Shown: positions 1 to 7,605 of the stretch, piece by piece
Position numbering within the stretch: position 1 is the stretch's first letter
How the letters are laid out: the number at the start of each line of letters is the position of its first letter
Source of the DNA: Microscillaceae bacterium
GTDB lineage: Bacteria; Bacteroidota; Bacteroidia; Cytophagales; Microscillaceae
Length of the DNA stretch: 23,897 nucleotides
Reading direction: 5' to 3'
NCBI GenBank assembly: GCA_003449595.1
Contig: DMHB01000121.1
Coordinates: 1-23,897 of the forward strand
Made by a program: the position numbers and the translations under genes
The notes under the pieces: model-generated
What the model was told of the DNA's origin: nothing
The model's input: only the letters and a program-made list of their open reading frames with translations
Database searches by the model: none

Positions 1-1
1 T

Positions 2-1276
2 TCCCAATTATTCCCAATTATTTTATTTATCGGTATGCTTAGTGCTGCGTTTTTGCCAAGCTGTCGGCAGCGCCCCGAAGTAAAACCGCAAGCTGCCAAA
101 TCTGCCACTACAGCTATTCCCGACATTCAGCGCGTGGGCGCAGCCGTTGACCTCAGCAAAACCGATTGGGTGAACACCGCCGACCAAGGCACCGGCTTTT
201 TGATTGTGAAAAACGATTCAGTATTACGCAGTTTGGCCGTAGCCCTGCGCAACAAATCCCCCGAAGAGCGCAAAGCGTGGGCTACCCAATACGGGTTTTT
301 GTCGATGCAACAGGTATATGAAACCGCTGCCCAAGCCGGAGAAAAACAGCAAGAATTCTTAGAAAAATTTCCCAATGCCCTGCGCCAAGACCCCCAAGCA
401 GGCTTGCTGCCCAATATCCACGACTACGACTTAGCCCATTTGGTAAACCCCGACGGGTTGATTATGGTAGCAGGACATTTGTTTCAGTATAGCCGCCAGC
501 AGGTGAAAAGGATGGATGGGAAAAAAGGGGTGAAGCCTGCCTTGCTCAAGCAAAGTCAACATCCCGATAAAGCATTGGGTATAGAAGTGGATACGGTAAA
601 GGATCTTTTTGCTGGAGGGGATGTAGCTGTCCAACGGAATGCGCCTTTTTTCTTGAGGGAACAGGTGTTTATAAATAGAGGCAAGCAGAGTGGTCCTTGG
701 GACTGGCCAGCAGTTATGGGTGCTGTACTATGGTACACTTTAGAAGCCACAGAAGTTTCTTATTTTTTGTATGGTAATAATCCAATAATGATTTGCAATG
801 AATTTTGCAGCCCCATTGATATTGCACAGCGAGGCGCGCTTCAAGCCACCGAATCTGAGAATGTAGGTAACGGTTTAGGTGGCGAGCCTTGTATTTGTTA
901 TTATTATTACCCTATTATTGGAGTTCAATACGAAACTCGATTGGCTACTGTTTTCAGGAGTGAAAGAGAACGTAGATTTGCGTACTCTTGGATAGAATTA
1001 TGGGGAGATGGGCATACTAAATCGATAACAGGTACATATCGGGTAAATAATCACCTGTTTAGTCTTAATACTGGTCAACTGGGCAACTCGGGGAACATTA
1101 TCCTTAATCTACCTGTAACTCCATCAGGAGAAACTATATTTTACTCAAATCAACCGGGGGCTTGTAGATTTACATTTTTTAGTTTGAGTTATCGTAACTA
1201 TTATGACGGGCCGCTGGATGAGGAATTTCCTCCACTAAATAGAGAGACGTTTTTAGCAGCATTATTTAACTTCTAA
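2..1276 (+). CDS. Partial exported lipoprotein of unknown function (5' end outside window)
   Basis: The frame is open to the left edge. The residues before the first internal Met (position 35) are hydrophobic (FPIILFIG) and run into LSAAFLPSC, a lipobox with Cys after LPS. The true start therefore lies a few codons upstream of the window, and the protein is probably lipid-anchored after signal peptidase II cleavage. The mature N-terminal part (GFLIVKNDSVLRSL..., then a helical stretch with SPEERKAWATQYGFLSMQQ) resembles the start of DUF4848-like Bacteroidota lipoproteins, but I am not certain of this. The C-terminal half is beta-rich with four Cys residues (ICNEFC and CIC). Base composition falls from about 57% GC (lines at 61 and 241) to about 36% (lines at 961, 1021 and 1141), so the gene may be chimeric. 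It is followed after 12 nt by the next gene. Function unknown. Confidence 0.75.
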   Translation, partial: SQLFPIILFIGMLSAAFLPSCRQRPEVKPQAAKSATTAIPDIQRVGAAVDLSKTDWVNTADQGTGFLIVKNDSVLRSLAVALRNKSPEERKAWATQYGFLSMQQVYETAAQAGEKQQEFLEKFPNALRQDPQAGLLPNIHDYDLAHLVNPDGLIMVAGHLFQYSRQQVKRMDGKKGVKPALLKQSQHPDKALGIEVDTVKDLFAGGDVAVQRNAPFFLREQVFINRGKQSGPWDWPAVMGAVLWYTLEATEVSYFLYGNNPIMICNEFCSPIDIAQRGALQATESENVGNGLGGEPCICYYYYPIIGVQYETRLATVFRSERERRFAYSWIELWGDGHTKSITGTYRVNNHLFSLNTGQLGNSGNIILNLPVTPSGETIFYSNQPGACRFTFFSLSYRNYYDGPLDEEFPPLNRETFLAALFNF

Positions 1277-1288
1277 CCAATTTAAGTA

Positions 1289-1975
1289 ATGCGGCGGCAC
1301 ATAAATATAATTGGAGGGCTATTAGCCCTCCTTTTTAGCTGTTTTCTTGGAAGTTTTGGGTTAGCGCAAGAGGTTACCAAAGAGACCATAGACAATCCTA
1401 AGAAAATCAATGTATATGCAGGTTTTTTTTCTAATTATGGACACTTAGGTTTTACAGTGGAACAAGTATTACCACTACAAAAAACAGCAAAATTATCTTC
1501 TAGATCTGCTTTTTTATGGAGTGTTGGCCTCGCCTATCGGCAAATGAGCATTGATTTCAGAGGAACAAGCACCTTCTCTACTTATATTTTGGCAATTGGT
1601 GCAGGTTGGTTGGTCAGCTCGAAGAAATTACGTAGCCACGGGGATTTTGGATTTGGCTTCAAGGCATTTTCTATTCCTGAACGAGAATTAGGGATACAAG
1701 CATTTGATGCGGTTTCATATACTCAAATCTATCAGTTGAATTTTAGAATGGGGTATCGCTTCCAAAGGCCATCTGGTGGGTTTTTCTTTAAAATAGGACT
1801 TCAAATTCCGTTGCTTTGGCACGAAGCCAATAATATGGCTAATCCTGCTTATTGGCAGGTAAGTGTTACTGAGAATATTGTTGATGCTTTTCAAAATGGA
1901 AACCGCTCTAATGGAGGTGTTTTTTTCCCGGACTTAGGTATCGGTTGGACCTTTAAGCACATCAAGCGTAAATAG
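1289..1975 (+). CDS. Predicted small outer-membrane beta-barrel protein, unknown function
   Basis: The product has 228 residues. It starts with a Sec signal peptide (MRRHINIIGG, then a hydrophobic run LLALLFSCFLGSFG, and a cleavage-like GLAQE). The rest is made of short alternating segments rich in aromatic residues and glycine (VYAGFFSNYGHLGF, FGFGFKAF, FRMGYRF, GFFFKIGLQIP), and it ends with a last-strand-like DLGIGWTF followed by a basic tail. This is the pattern of an 8-10 strand outer-membrane barrel; no specific family was recognised. It lies 12 nt after the preceding lipoprotein gene and probably shares its transcript. The DNA is AT-rich (18 G+C in the 60 bases at 1381), like the 3' half of the preceding gene. 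A hairpin follows the stop. Confidence 0.7.
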   Translation: MRRHINIIGGLLALLFSCFLGSFGLAQEVTKETIDNPKKINVYAGFFSNYGHLGFTVEQVLPLQKTAKLSSRSAFLWSVGLAYRQMSIDFRGTSTFSTYILAIGAGWLVSSKKLRSHGDFGFGFKAFSIPERELGIQAFDAVSYTQIYQLNFRMGYRFQRPSGGFFFKIGLQIPLLWHEANNMANPAYWQVSVTENIVDAFQNGNRSNGGVFFPDLGIGWTFKHIKRK

Positions 1976-1989
1976 CGCAGGGTAAGTAA

Positions 1990-2019
1990 AAGCCATCAAA
2001 CAGAGATACTTGATGGCTT
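1990..2019. terminator. Hairpin, possible weak terminator
   Basis: A perfect 10-bp inverted repeat, AAGCCATCAA (1990-1999) and TTGATGGCTT (2010-2019), has a 10-nt loop and lies 14 nt after the stop of the barrel gene. There is no U-tract after the stem, so an intrinsic terminator is possible but not typical. The hairpin also covers the first in-frame Met (2010) of the next frame, which argues against translation starting there. Confidence 0.4.
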
Positions 2020-2138
2020 GCTGCCTTGCTAAGAAGCTTCGGTGTCTGTCATTTTGTCAACCTTTAGATAAAGCCACCACCAATGGCATATATTTTGAGG
2101 TAATTCTTGCTTTTCTTACACTACATCCATTTATCAAA

Positions 2139-2657
2139 ATGCGTTATTTACTTACTACACTCTTCACTTGTTGCCTCCTGTTGGCGCATACAGTCCACGC
2201 CCAAGAGCAAACCTTGCTCAAACTCCGCGACGACGATGGCACCATTTACAAGGCAAAAGGCCGACTGATAGGCAATGTCGAAAAAGAACCCAACGGAAAG
2301 ATCCAAACCTTTATGGCCTATACAGAATCCTCCAAGAGCTTTGTGTTCACCGAAGCCTGGTTCGACGGGGAAGGACAAATGGAAGATCTCGTTACTTATA
2401 CCGTGGCAGTGGATGCCATTGATTTTAAGACCGGCGATTTTGCCTCAGGGGTTGAACCTACCCAAGCGTTAGGCAGCAAAGGGGCTTTCTCTTTGTTTTT
2501 ACTTTGTAACGACAGAGCGGAATGTATTTCTACCAAATACATAGATGTTTGGGCAGAAAGCGAGCCTAACAAAGGGACTTCTAAAACGCTGAATTTGTAT
2601 TTTAGAACCAAAGAAGAAGGCGAAGCTATTTTTCAGGAAATTAAAAGCAAGCGATAA
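2139..2657 (+). CDS. Small secreted protein, unknown function
   Basis: The product has 172 residues. I start it at the Met of MRYLLTTLFTCCLLLAHTVHA, a textbook signal peptide with an AHA/QEQ cleavage site. The open frame begins at 2010, but those extra 43 residues are unlike a secretory N-terminus and overlap a hairpin. The mature part is a small soluble mixed alpha/beta protein with LKLRDDDGTIYKAKGRLIGN near the start, repeated acidic and Lys-rich turns, two Cys (LLCNDRAECIS) that could pair, and a helical end (KEEGEAIFQEIKSKR). No family was recognised. It probably acts in the periplasm or outside the cell. A clear terminator follows at once. GC content (32 of 60 at 2221) is higher than in the two preceding genes. 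Confidence 0.7.
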   Translation: MRYLLTTLFTCCLLLAHTVHAQEQTLLKLRDDDGTIYKAKGRLIGNVEKEPNGKIQTFMAYTESSKSFVFTEAWFDGEGQMEDLVTYTVAVDAIDFKTGDFASGVEPTQALGSKGAFSLFLLCNDRAECISTKYIDVWAESEPNKGTSKTLNLYFRTKEEGEAIFQEIKSKR

Positions 2658-2667
2658 GTTTTTTCAA

Positions 2668-2698
2668 AAGAAGGCTGCCTCCCAAGGGCAGCTTTTTT
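2668..2698 (+). terminator. Rho-independent terminator
   Basis: GCTGCC (2674-2679) pairs with GGCAGC (2687-2692) around a 7-nt loop and is followed directly by six T (2693-2698). The T-run can extend the stem with the upstream A/G-rich AAAAGAAG. It lies 10 nt after the stop of the small secreted protein gene. Confidence 0.8.
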
Positions 2699-2717
2699 AA
2701 TAGCACGCGCATCTCAT

Positions 2718-3143
2718 TTAGGGCAGAGGCTCAATTTTACCTTCTTGAAATTTTTCGAGAATAGTCGAAAATCCATCGTAGCGACCTACCACCCACACGC
2801 CTTCTTGAAATAGAAAAGACATGTGTTGAAAAGGCTTTTCGCCACTCATCACCAAGTTGTCGCCTTCGGCGGGGGTGTAGTCAAAGTTGAAGCAATGGGC
2901 ATAATTCAACTGTAGTAATACCCACTCTTCGGTCAAACCTTGCCCCAAATCTTTGGCAGGAAGTTCATAAATACCTTCCATCAATGCTTCATACGTGCCT
3001 ACAAAGCGTGCAAGTGCCCACCGATAGATAAGAGGCGCTTGGGGTTGGTGCTTGTGCCTACGCGAGTTTTTTTGGTGTACTATGGGCTTTTCCTTATCCT
3101 GGCAAGAACAAAGTATGAAGCCGTTTTCAAAATTACACGTAGT
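2718..3143 (-). pseudogene. Probable lipoprotein gene with lost or unrecognised start
   Basis: The minus-strand frame is open from a TGA at 3146-3144 down to the stop at 2718, 141 codons. The first conventional start is a TTG at 2984, which gives only 88 residues. The upstream part looks coding: FILCSC is a lipobox with Cys at 3104-3102, followed by a Lys/His/Gln-rich linker and then PLIYRWALARFVGTYEAL, which joins the downstream part smoothly. The downstream part (MEGIYELPAKDLGQG, LNYAHCFNFDYTPAEGDN, LFQEGVWVVGRYDGF) reads as a compact beta-rich domain. No ATG, GTG or TTG lies between the TGA and the lipobox. An ATG at 3163 sits in another frame (MYFLHFELRVILK), so a single-base frameshift near 3120-3143 would restore a signal-bearing N-terminus. 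It could be a pseudogene, a sequencing error, or a gene with a rare start codon. Function unknown. Confidence 0.5.
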
Positions 3144-3163
3144 TCAAAATGCAAGAAGTACAT

Positions 3164-3506
3164 TGTTTGCTTTCAAAACGATTCAAACCGCATGAGTGTA
3201 TAAGTTGGGCCGCGTTTCATATCGAATGGAAAGTATAGGGGTATTCCTACCCGGTTTTAGCTAAGTGGGGTTTGTGTGAAAGACTCCCTATAAGTAAATC
3301 AAAAGTCAGAAAAAATTTAGTGAAAAATACAGCAATTCCACCAAAAAGGCGTTTTATAACAGAACAAACCCAGCAATAAACCATCAACAAGGAGAACTTT
3401 TGGTTTAGAAAAGAGTGTTTTTCCCCTTTGTTATCCACACAAAAAACGTTATTTTGGGAAACTTTTTTACTAAATCCACGCAAAACCCAATTTTGTAGTA
3501 AAATCG
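3164..3506. other. AT-rich non-coding gap upstream of ppk
   Basis: No convincing gene was found here; the frames on either strand are short and of unnatural composition. The gap holds a small hairpin (GGGTA 3239-3243 / TACCC 3248-3252), long A- and T-rich stretches, and one perfect DnaA box listed separately. I found no exact TAnnTTTG promoter element for ppk; the nearest is CAATTTTG at 3488-3495, which is too close to the start codon to be useful. Confidence 0.6.
3431..3439 (+). promoter_or_regulatory. Consensus DnaA box
   Basis: TTATCCACA matches the strong DnaA-binding consensus exactly. It lies in AT-rich intergenic DNA 68 nt upstream of the ppk start. By chance one exact copy per 300 bp on either strand is expected about 0.2% of the time, but about 18% of the time somewhere in a window this size. 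I see no second box nearby, so this does not by itself indicate an origin. Confidence 0.3.
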
Positions 3507-5687
3507 ATGGAACTTAGCCAACACACTATGCGCACCTCAGACAAAGATTTGTTGAAATCTATAGAACTCAAAGCCTCTTCAAAATCCATAGGGAAAGAAA
3601 AACTCAATAGCGTTGTTGAGCAGAGTAAGTATATCAGCCGCGATTTAAGCTGGCTTCAGTTTAATTTTAGGGTATTGGAACAAGCCAAAAGTCCCGAGCG
3701 GAGCATTTTCGACCGGTTGCGGTTTTTGTCTATCACGGCTTCCAATTTGGATGAGTTTTTTATGATTCGAGCCGGTAGTTTATACAATTACTTGGACTAT
3801 GAAAAAGAACGCATCGATTACTCAGGACTACGCGCCCGGCCATTCAAAAAAGTAATGTTCGATGCGGCGCAGGAGTTTTATGAAGCGCAGCAGCACTATT
3901 TCAAGAAAGGACTACAACCGGAGTTTGCCAAAAATGGCTTCCGCATTGTGTCGGTGGCCGATTTGGAAGAACACGAAGTCCAAGAAATCAAACTGTATTT
4001 TTTGGCTACCATATATCCTATGCTTACGCCGATGGTGTATGACAATTACCGAAGCTTCCCTTTGTTGATGAATAAATCAATGAATTTTGGGGTAATTACC
4101 CGAAGCGAGGAAAATGGCAAAGAGGATCGCAAGCTTACTTTTATTCAAATTCCGCAAAACCTGCCGCGTTTCTATGAGTTTGACCGCGACCACGAGCTGG
4201 TATTTGTATCCATCGAAGATATTATTCATTTGCACATCGAGAAGCTTTTCCGCAATATCCATATTTTGGATGTATCGCTGTTTCGCATCACCCGCAACGG
4301 CGACATTACCTTAGAGGAAAGCGACGACATCGAAGATGATTTTCTGAATGAAATCAAGCAGAAAATAAAAACCCGAAAGTCGGGCAGGGTGGTACGCATC
4401 GAAGTGCAAAAAGGCTATTCCGAATTGATGGTCAAAATCCTCAAAAAAAGATGGAATTTGGACGAAGACAATATTTTTGTGGTAGATAAATTTTTAGATT
4501 TTACAGGCTTAGGGCAAATTTTCAACCACGAAGAATTTAAAGATTTCAGCAGCCGCGCCCCTGCTCAAGTACCACCCATTGGTTACCAGCCCGATGTCGA
4601 TATTTTTGAACAGCTCAAACACCGCGATATTTTATTGCACCAGCCCTACAACAGTTTTGAGCCTGTTTTAGAACTATTGGAGCGAGCCGCCGAAGACCCG
4701 GAAGTGTTGGCCATTAAAATAACTATTTATCGGTTGGCTAAAAATTCGCGCATCAGCGCCGCCTTGCTGCGTGCTGCCGAAAACGGAAAACACGTGTCTG
4801 TCTTGTTTGAACTCAAGGCGCGGTTCGACGAAGAAAACAACATCCGCGAAGCCGAACGACTTCAAAAAGCCGGCTGTTTTGTCATTTATGGCATCAGTGG
4901 CCTGAAAACACACACCAAGATGCTGATGATTGTGCGCAAAGAAGACCGGCAAATCATTCGCTACGTACATATGTCGAGCGGCAATTATAACGAAAGTACG
5001 ACCAAGTTTTATTCCGATGTATCGGTACTAACCACCGACGAAGACTATGCACACGATGTGTCTGAATTTTTCAATGTTATTACAGGGCACTCACACCCCC
5101 ATTTTTATAAAAATCTGATTACCTCGCCCCGCGATATGCGCAAAGACTTGGCATCGCTTATCCGCAAAGAAGCCGAAAACGCACAAAAGGGGCTTCCTTG
5201 CGGAGTAGTCATCAAAATTAATTCGCTCGAAGACCAGCAAATCATCGACGAACTATACGCCGCCTCGCAAATGGGTGTGCCGGTCAAGTTGATTGTGCGG
5301 GGCATTTGCTGCTTGCGCCCCCAGCGAGTAGGTCTCAGCGAAAATATTATGGTCAAATCCATCGTAGGCGATTATTTAGAGCATTCGCGCCTATACTATT
5401 TTCATAACAACAACGAGCCAATCGTGTATGGAGGGAGTGCCGATTTGATGGTACGTAGTTTCGACCGACGCATCGAATCGTTATTCTTGCTCAACGATGA
5501 TTTTTGCAGGCAACAAGCCACAAACATTTTGGAATATAATCTACGCGACAACCAAAACAGCTTTATGATGCAAGAAGACGGCAGTTACCTGAAATATGAG
5601 CTACAAGCCGACGAGCCTCCATTCAACGTACACAAAGCCTTTTTTAGCCTTCAGGAAGAAGAAGTAAGGCAGACCAAACTATTTTAA
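3507..5687 (+). CDS. ppk1: Polyphosphate kinase 1
   Basis: PPK1 reversibly makes long-chain inorganic polyphosphate from the ATP gamma-phosphate. The 726-residue length is normal for the family. The N-domain shows YISRDLSWLQFNFRVLEQA and SITASNLDEFFMIRAGSL (residues about 45-90). The central domain has HRDILLHQPYNSFEPVLELL, KITIYRLAKNS and HVSVLFELKARFDEENNI. The catalytic His, which is phosphorylated during the reaction, is His469 in GLKTHTKM, and the second active-site His is His626 in YLEHSRLYYFHN; both PLD-like halves are thus intact. The start at 3507 gives a short Ser/Thr-rich leader; a second ATG at 3528 is also possible. The gene stands alone after a long gap. Its last 9 bases overlap the 3' end of the opposite-strand hydrolase gene, so polyphosphate metabolism and that gene are convergent, not co-transcribed. 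Confidence 0.97.
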   Translation: MELSQHTMRTSDKDLLKSIELKASSKSIGKEKLNSVVEQSKYISRDLSWLQFNFRVLEQAKSPERSIFDRLRFLSITASNLDEFFMIRAGSLYNYLDYEKERIDYSGLRARPFKKVMFDAAQEFYEAQQHYFKKGLQPEFAKNGFRIVSVADLEEHEVQEIKLYFLATIYPMLTPMVYDNYRSFPLLMNKSMNFGVITRSEENGKEDRKLTFIQIPQNLPRFYEFDRDHELVFVSIEDIIHLHIEKLFRNIHILDVSLFRITRNGDITLEESDDIEDDFLNEIKQKIKTRKSGRVVRIEVQKGYSELMVKILKKRWNLDEDNIFVVDKFLDFTGLGQIFNHEEFKDFSSRAPAQVPPIGYQPDVDIFEQLKHRDILLHQPYNSFEPVLELLERAAEDPEVLAIKITIYRLAKNSRISAALLRAAENGKHVSVLFELKARFDEENNIREAERLQKAGCFVIYGISGLKTHTKMLMIVRKEDRQIIRYVHMSSGNYNESTTKFYSDVSVLTTDEDYAHDVSEFFNVITGHSHPHFYKNLITSPRDMRKDLASLIRKEAENAQKGLPCGVVIKINSLEDQQIIDELYAASQMGVPVKLIVRGICCLRPQRVGLSENIMVKSIVGDYLEHSRLYYFHNNNEPIVYGGSADLMVRSFDRRIESLFLLNDDFCRQQATNILEYNLRDNQNSFMMQEDGSYLKYELQADEPPFNVHKAFFSLQEEEVRQTKLF

Positions 5688-6665
5688 AGCTTTTTTGAAC
5701 AATTGATTAAAAGTAGCAGGATGGGTTTCCATTGGGCAATGACCAGCGCTGGGAATTGTCCAAAAATTGGCTTCAGGGTATAATTCTTTCATCCGTTTTC
5801 CGGCTTGAATGTTCACCCAGCGGTCATCTTCGCCCCAAATAAGACTTATCGGGGTTTTGATTTGTCGCATATCTATTTGAGCCACTTCGGGATTATTCCC
5901 TTGCATCATTCTCAAAACAGCCCGGGTAGTGCCTTGTAGCAAGAACGGGTTCAAATATCCTTGTGCATCCGACGGGGTGGGGCGCTTGCTGTAAGCCGAA
6001 GTCAACAAATCGGTAAAATAGGCCAGATGATAGAACCGATACTCGGCAATGACCTCGACCCACCGCACCACTGGCGGATAACTGAGCAAGGTCTGCATCA
6101 GCCATTGGCGGACAGAAACCCCACGCGCACTCCGGTTGCCACCGGCTCCATCGACCAAAATCAGGCGGTGGGTCTTTTCAGGATGCAGTGCCGCCATAGC
6201 CATCACTACCCCAGCGCCCATCGAATGTCCTGCAAGTGCCCAGGTCAAACTATCGGACGAGGGAGCTATTTTTTCTAACAAGTGCCACAGCAGCGTAGCC
6301 CGCGAGGTGTTGGCGTGGTTAAAAGATGGGTTTCGGTCGCTGTAACCGAAGGCGGGCAAGTCAACCGCCACTACCCAATACCCAGCAGCAGCCAAGCTGT
6401 CCATTGTATAGCGCCACGAAAAAGTAGAGCCTGAAAAACCGTGCACCAACAAAACTTTCCCTTGCGGGGAGCTGGTAGGCTTGCTGAGGCGATAATGCAG
6501 CTTAAAACCATCTATTTGTACAAATTGGCTATTGGCAAAAGGTTGCTTGGCATCGAAAGCCGGAAAAGAATGCAATGGAATCAAGTAAGGAAGCAAGCTG
6601 AACACCACGACCAACACCAGCAAGCTGATGGCAAAGTACTTGAGTATTTTTTTGACCTTTTGCAT
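5679..6665 (-). CDS. Membrane-anchored alpha/beta hydrolase
   Basis: The product has 328 residues. An N-terminal signal-anchor (residues 10-30, AISLLVLVVVFSLLPYLIP) places the hydrolase domain outside the cytoplasm. The fold is clear: oxyanion-hole motif HG at 75-76 (VLLVHGFSGS), nucleophile Ser148 in GHSMG, acid Asp280 or Asp281 in LIWGEDDRWV, and His309 in SAGHCPMETHP near the end. A cap region lies between about 180 and 250. The family includes esterases, epoxide hydrolases and C-C hydrolases, and the substrate cannot be read from the sequence. The gene diverges from the cyclase-family gene, with 85 nt between their starts. It converges on ppk with a 9-bp overlap and has no separate terminator. 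Confidence 0.9.
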   Translation of the reverse strand: MQKVKKILKYFAISLLVLVVVFSLLPYLIPLHSFPAFDAKQPFANSQFVQIDGFKLHYRLSKPTSSPQGKVLLVHGFSGSTFSWRYTMDSLAAAGYWVVAVDLPAFGYSDRNPSFNHANTSRATLLWHLLEKIAPSSDSLTWALAGHSMGAGVVMAMAALHPEKTHRLILVDGAGGNRSARGVSVRQWLMQTLLSYPPVVRWVEVIAEYRFYHLAYFTDLLTSAYSKRPTPSDAQGYLNPFLLQGTTRAVLRMMQGNNPEVAQIDMRQIKTPISLIWGEDDRWVNIQAGKRMKELYPEANFWTIPSAGHCPMETHPATFNQLFKKALK

Positions 6666-6750
6666 GATTTTCGTTTATTACGAGTGTGTTGTAAGATAAA
6701 AAACTATTCTTGTGGCAAATCTGTCGAAAACCTTTGAATTTTAGGGAGGA

Positions 6751-7512
6751 ATGGCGAAATATTTTCAGACTACCTTTCAAGGCAAAACTTATCAAGTAGA
6801 TTTTGACCAACCTATCGATTTATCCATCCCCTTGAGGGCAGGGATTGAACAAGTAAATTGTTATTATGCCGAGCCAGTCGTGTATGAAACCATCCGGCAA
6901 GGAAACTTCGTAGGCAGTGTAGCTGAAGGAGGACCGTGCAACTATCAACGCGTTCATCTGACCCCGCATGGCAATGGCACCCATACTGAGTGCTATGGCC
7001 ATATAAGTGCCGATCCACAGGCCATCATTACCCAATGCTTGCAACAATTTATGGCTTTTGCCTTGCTTATCACCCTCTCGCCGCTGCCTCAAGGCACAGA
7101 TTGGGTGTTGACCCAAGCCCAGCTTGAAGCTGCATTGGGCGAACTCGAACCTGAAGCTGTAGTGATTCGCACATTGCCCAATGGCATCGAAAAACAGTAT
7201 AGACAATATTCGGGAACGAACCCACCTTATCTCACTGCTGCCGCCGCCGAATACTTGTGTCGAAAAAGGGTACAACATTTGCTCATAGATTTACCATCGG
7301 TCGATAGGGAGCAAGATGAAGGGCGGCTGTCAGCTCATAAAAATTTTTGGAATTGGGAAGTAGCCATTCGCCAACAGGCTACCATTACTGAACTTATTTA
7401 TGTAGCGCCAGAGGTGTTGGATGGCTGGTACTTGCTCAATCTGCAAATAATTAGCCTAACAACCGATGCATCGCCAAGCAAACCTATTCTGTATAGACTA
7501 AACGCGGTGTAA
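6751..7512 (+). CDS. Cyclase-family (kynurenine formamidase-like) metal hydrolase
   Basis: The product has 253 residues and no signal peptide, so it is probably cytoplasmic. Cyclase-family features are present: DLSIPL at 23-28, the metal-site motif HGNGTHTE (His73, His78, Glu80) followed by His84, the DLPSVDRE segment (Asp180, Asp185) with His196, and Glu214 in ITELIY before a conserved-looking end. Classical KynB has HxGTHxD; here the last residue is Glu. In the family these residues bind Zn or Mn and hydrolyse amides such as N-formylkynurenine. The enzyme is longer than KynB (about 210 residues), and no other kynurenine gene is nearby, so the substrate is unknown. GGGAGGA lies only 1 nt before the ATG, too close to act as a normal ribosome-binding site. 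Confidence 0.85.
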   Translation: MAKYFQTTFQGKTYQVDFDQPIDLSIPLRAGIEQVNCYYAEPVVYETIRQGNFVGSVAEGGPCNYQRVHLTPHGNGTHTECYGHISADPQAIITQCLQQFMAFALLITLSPLPQGTDWVLTQAQLEAALGELEPEAVVIRTLPNGIEKQYRQYSGTNPPYLTAAAAEYLCRKRVQHLLIDLPSVDREQDEGRLSAHKNFWNWEVAIRQQATITELIYVAPEVLDGWYLLNLQIISLTTDASPSKPILYRLNAV

Positions 7513-7574
7513 TAAATTTGTAAAAATTTTGTATTACTTATTTCAAATCGATTAGTTTTTTGAAATTAGCTTTT

Positions 7575-7582
7575 TATATTTG
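7575..7582 (+). promoter_or_regulatory. Bacteroidota -7 promoter element (TATATTTG)
   Basis: This is an exact match to TAnnTTTG, 23 nt before the ATG of the small TerB-like gene. A clear TTTG -33 element at the usual 19-21 nt spacing is absent; the nearest TTTG (7559-7562) is only 12 nt away. The position fits, but the promoter is only partly supported. Confidence 0.4.
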
Positions 7583-7605
7583 CAATTGTACTAAACCTGA
7601 ACACA

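Noticed and set aside
2010..2138. 43-codon extension of the small secreted protein
   Set aside because: It starts in a hairpin and precedes a perfect signal peptide at 2139.
2940..3203. 87-residue plus-strand frame
   Set aside because: It lies opposite the better-supported lipoprotein frame and shows no signal peptide, motif or start context.
3431..3439. Replication origin
   Set aside because: Only one DnaA box was seen, with no cluster of boxes and no dnaA/dnaN gene nearby.
3247..3483. 78-residue minus-strand frame upstream of ppk
   Set aside because: No recognisable start context or domain; rich in Phe/Lys/Ser as expected for AT-rich non-coding DNA.
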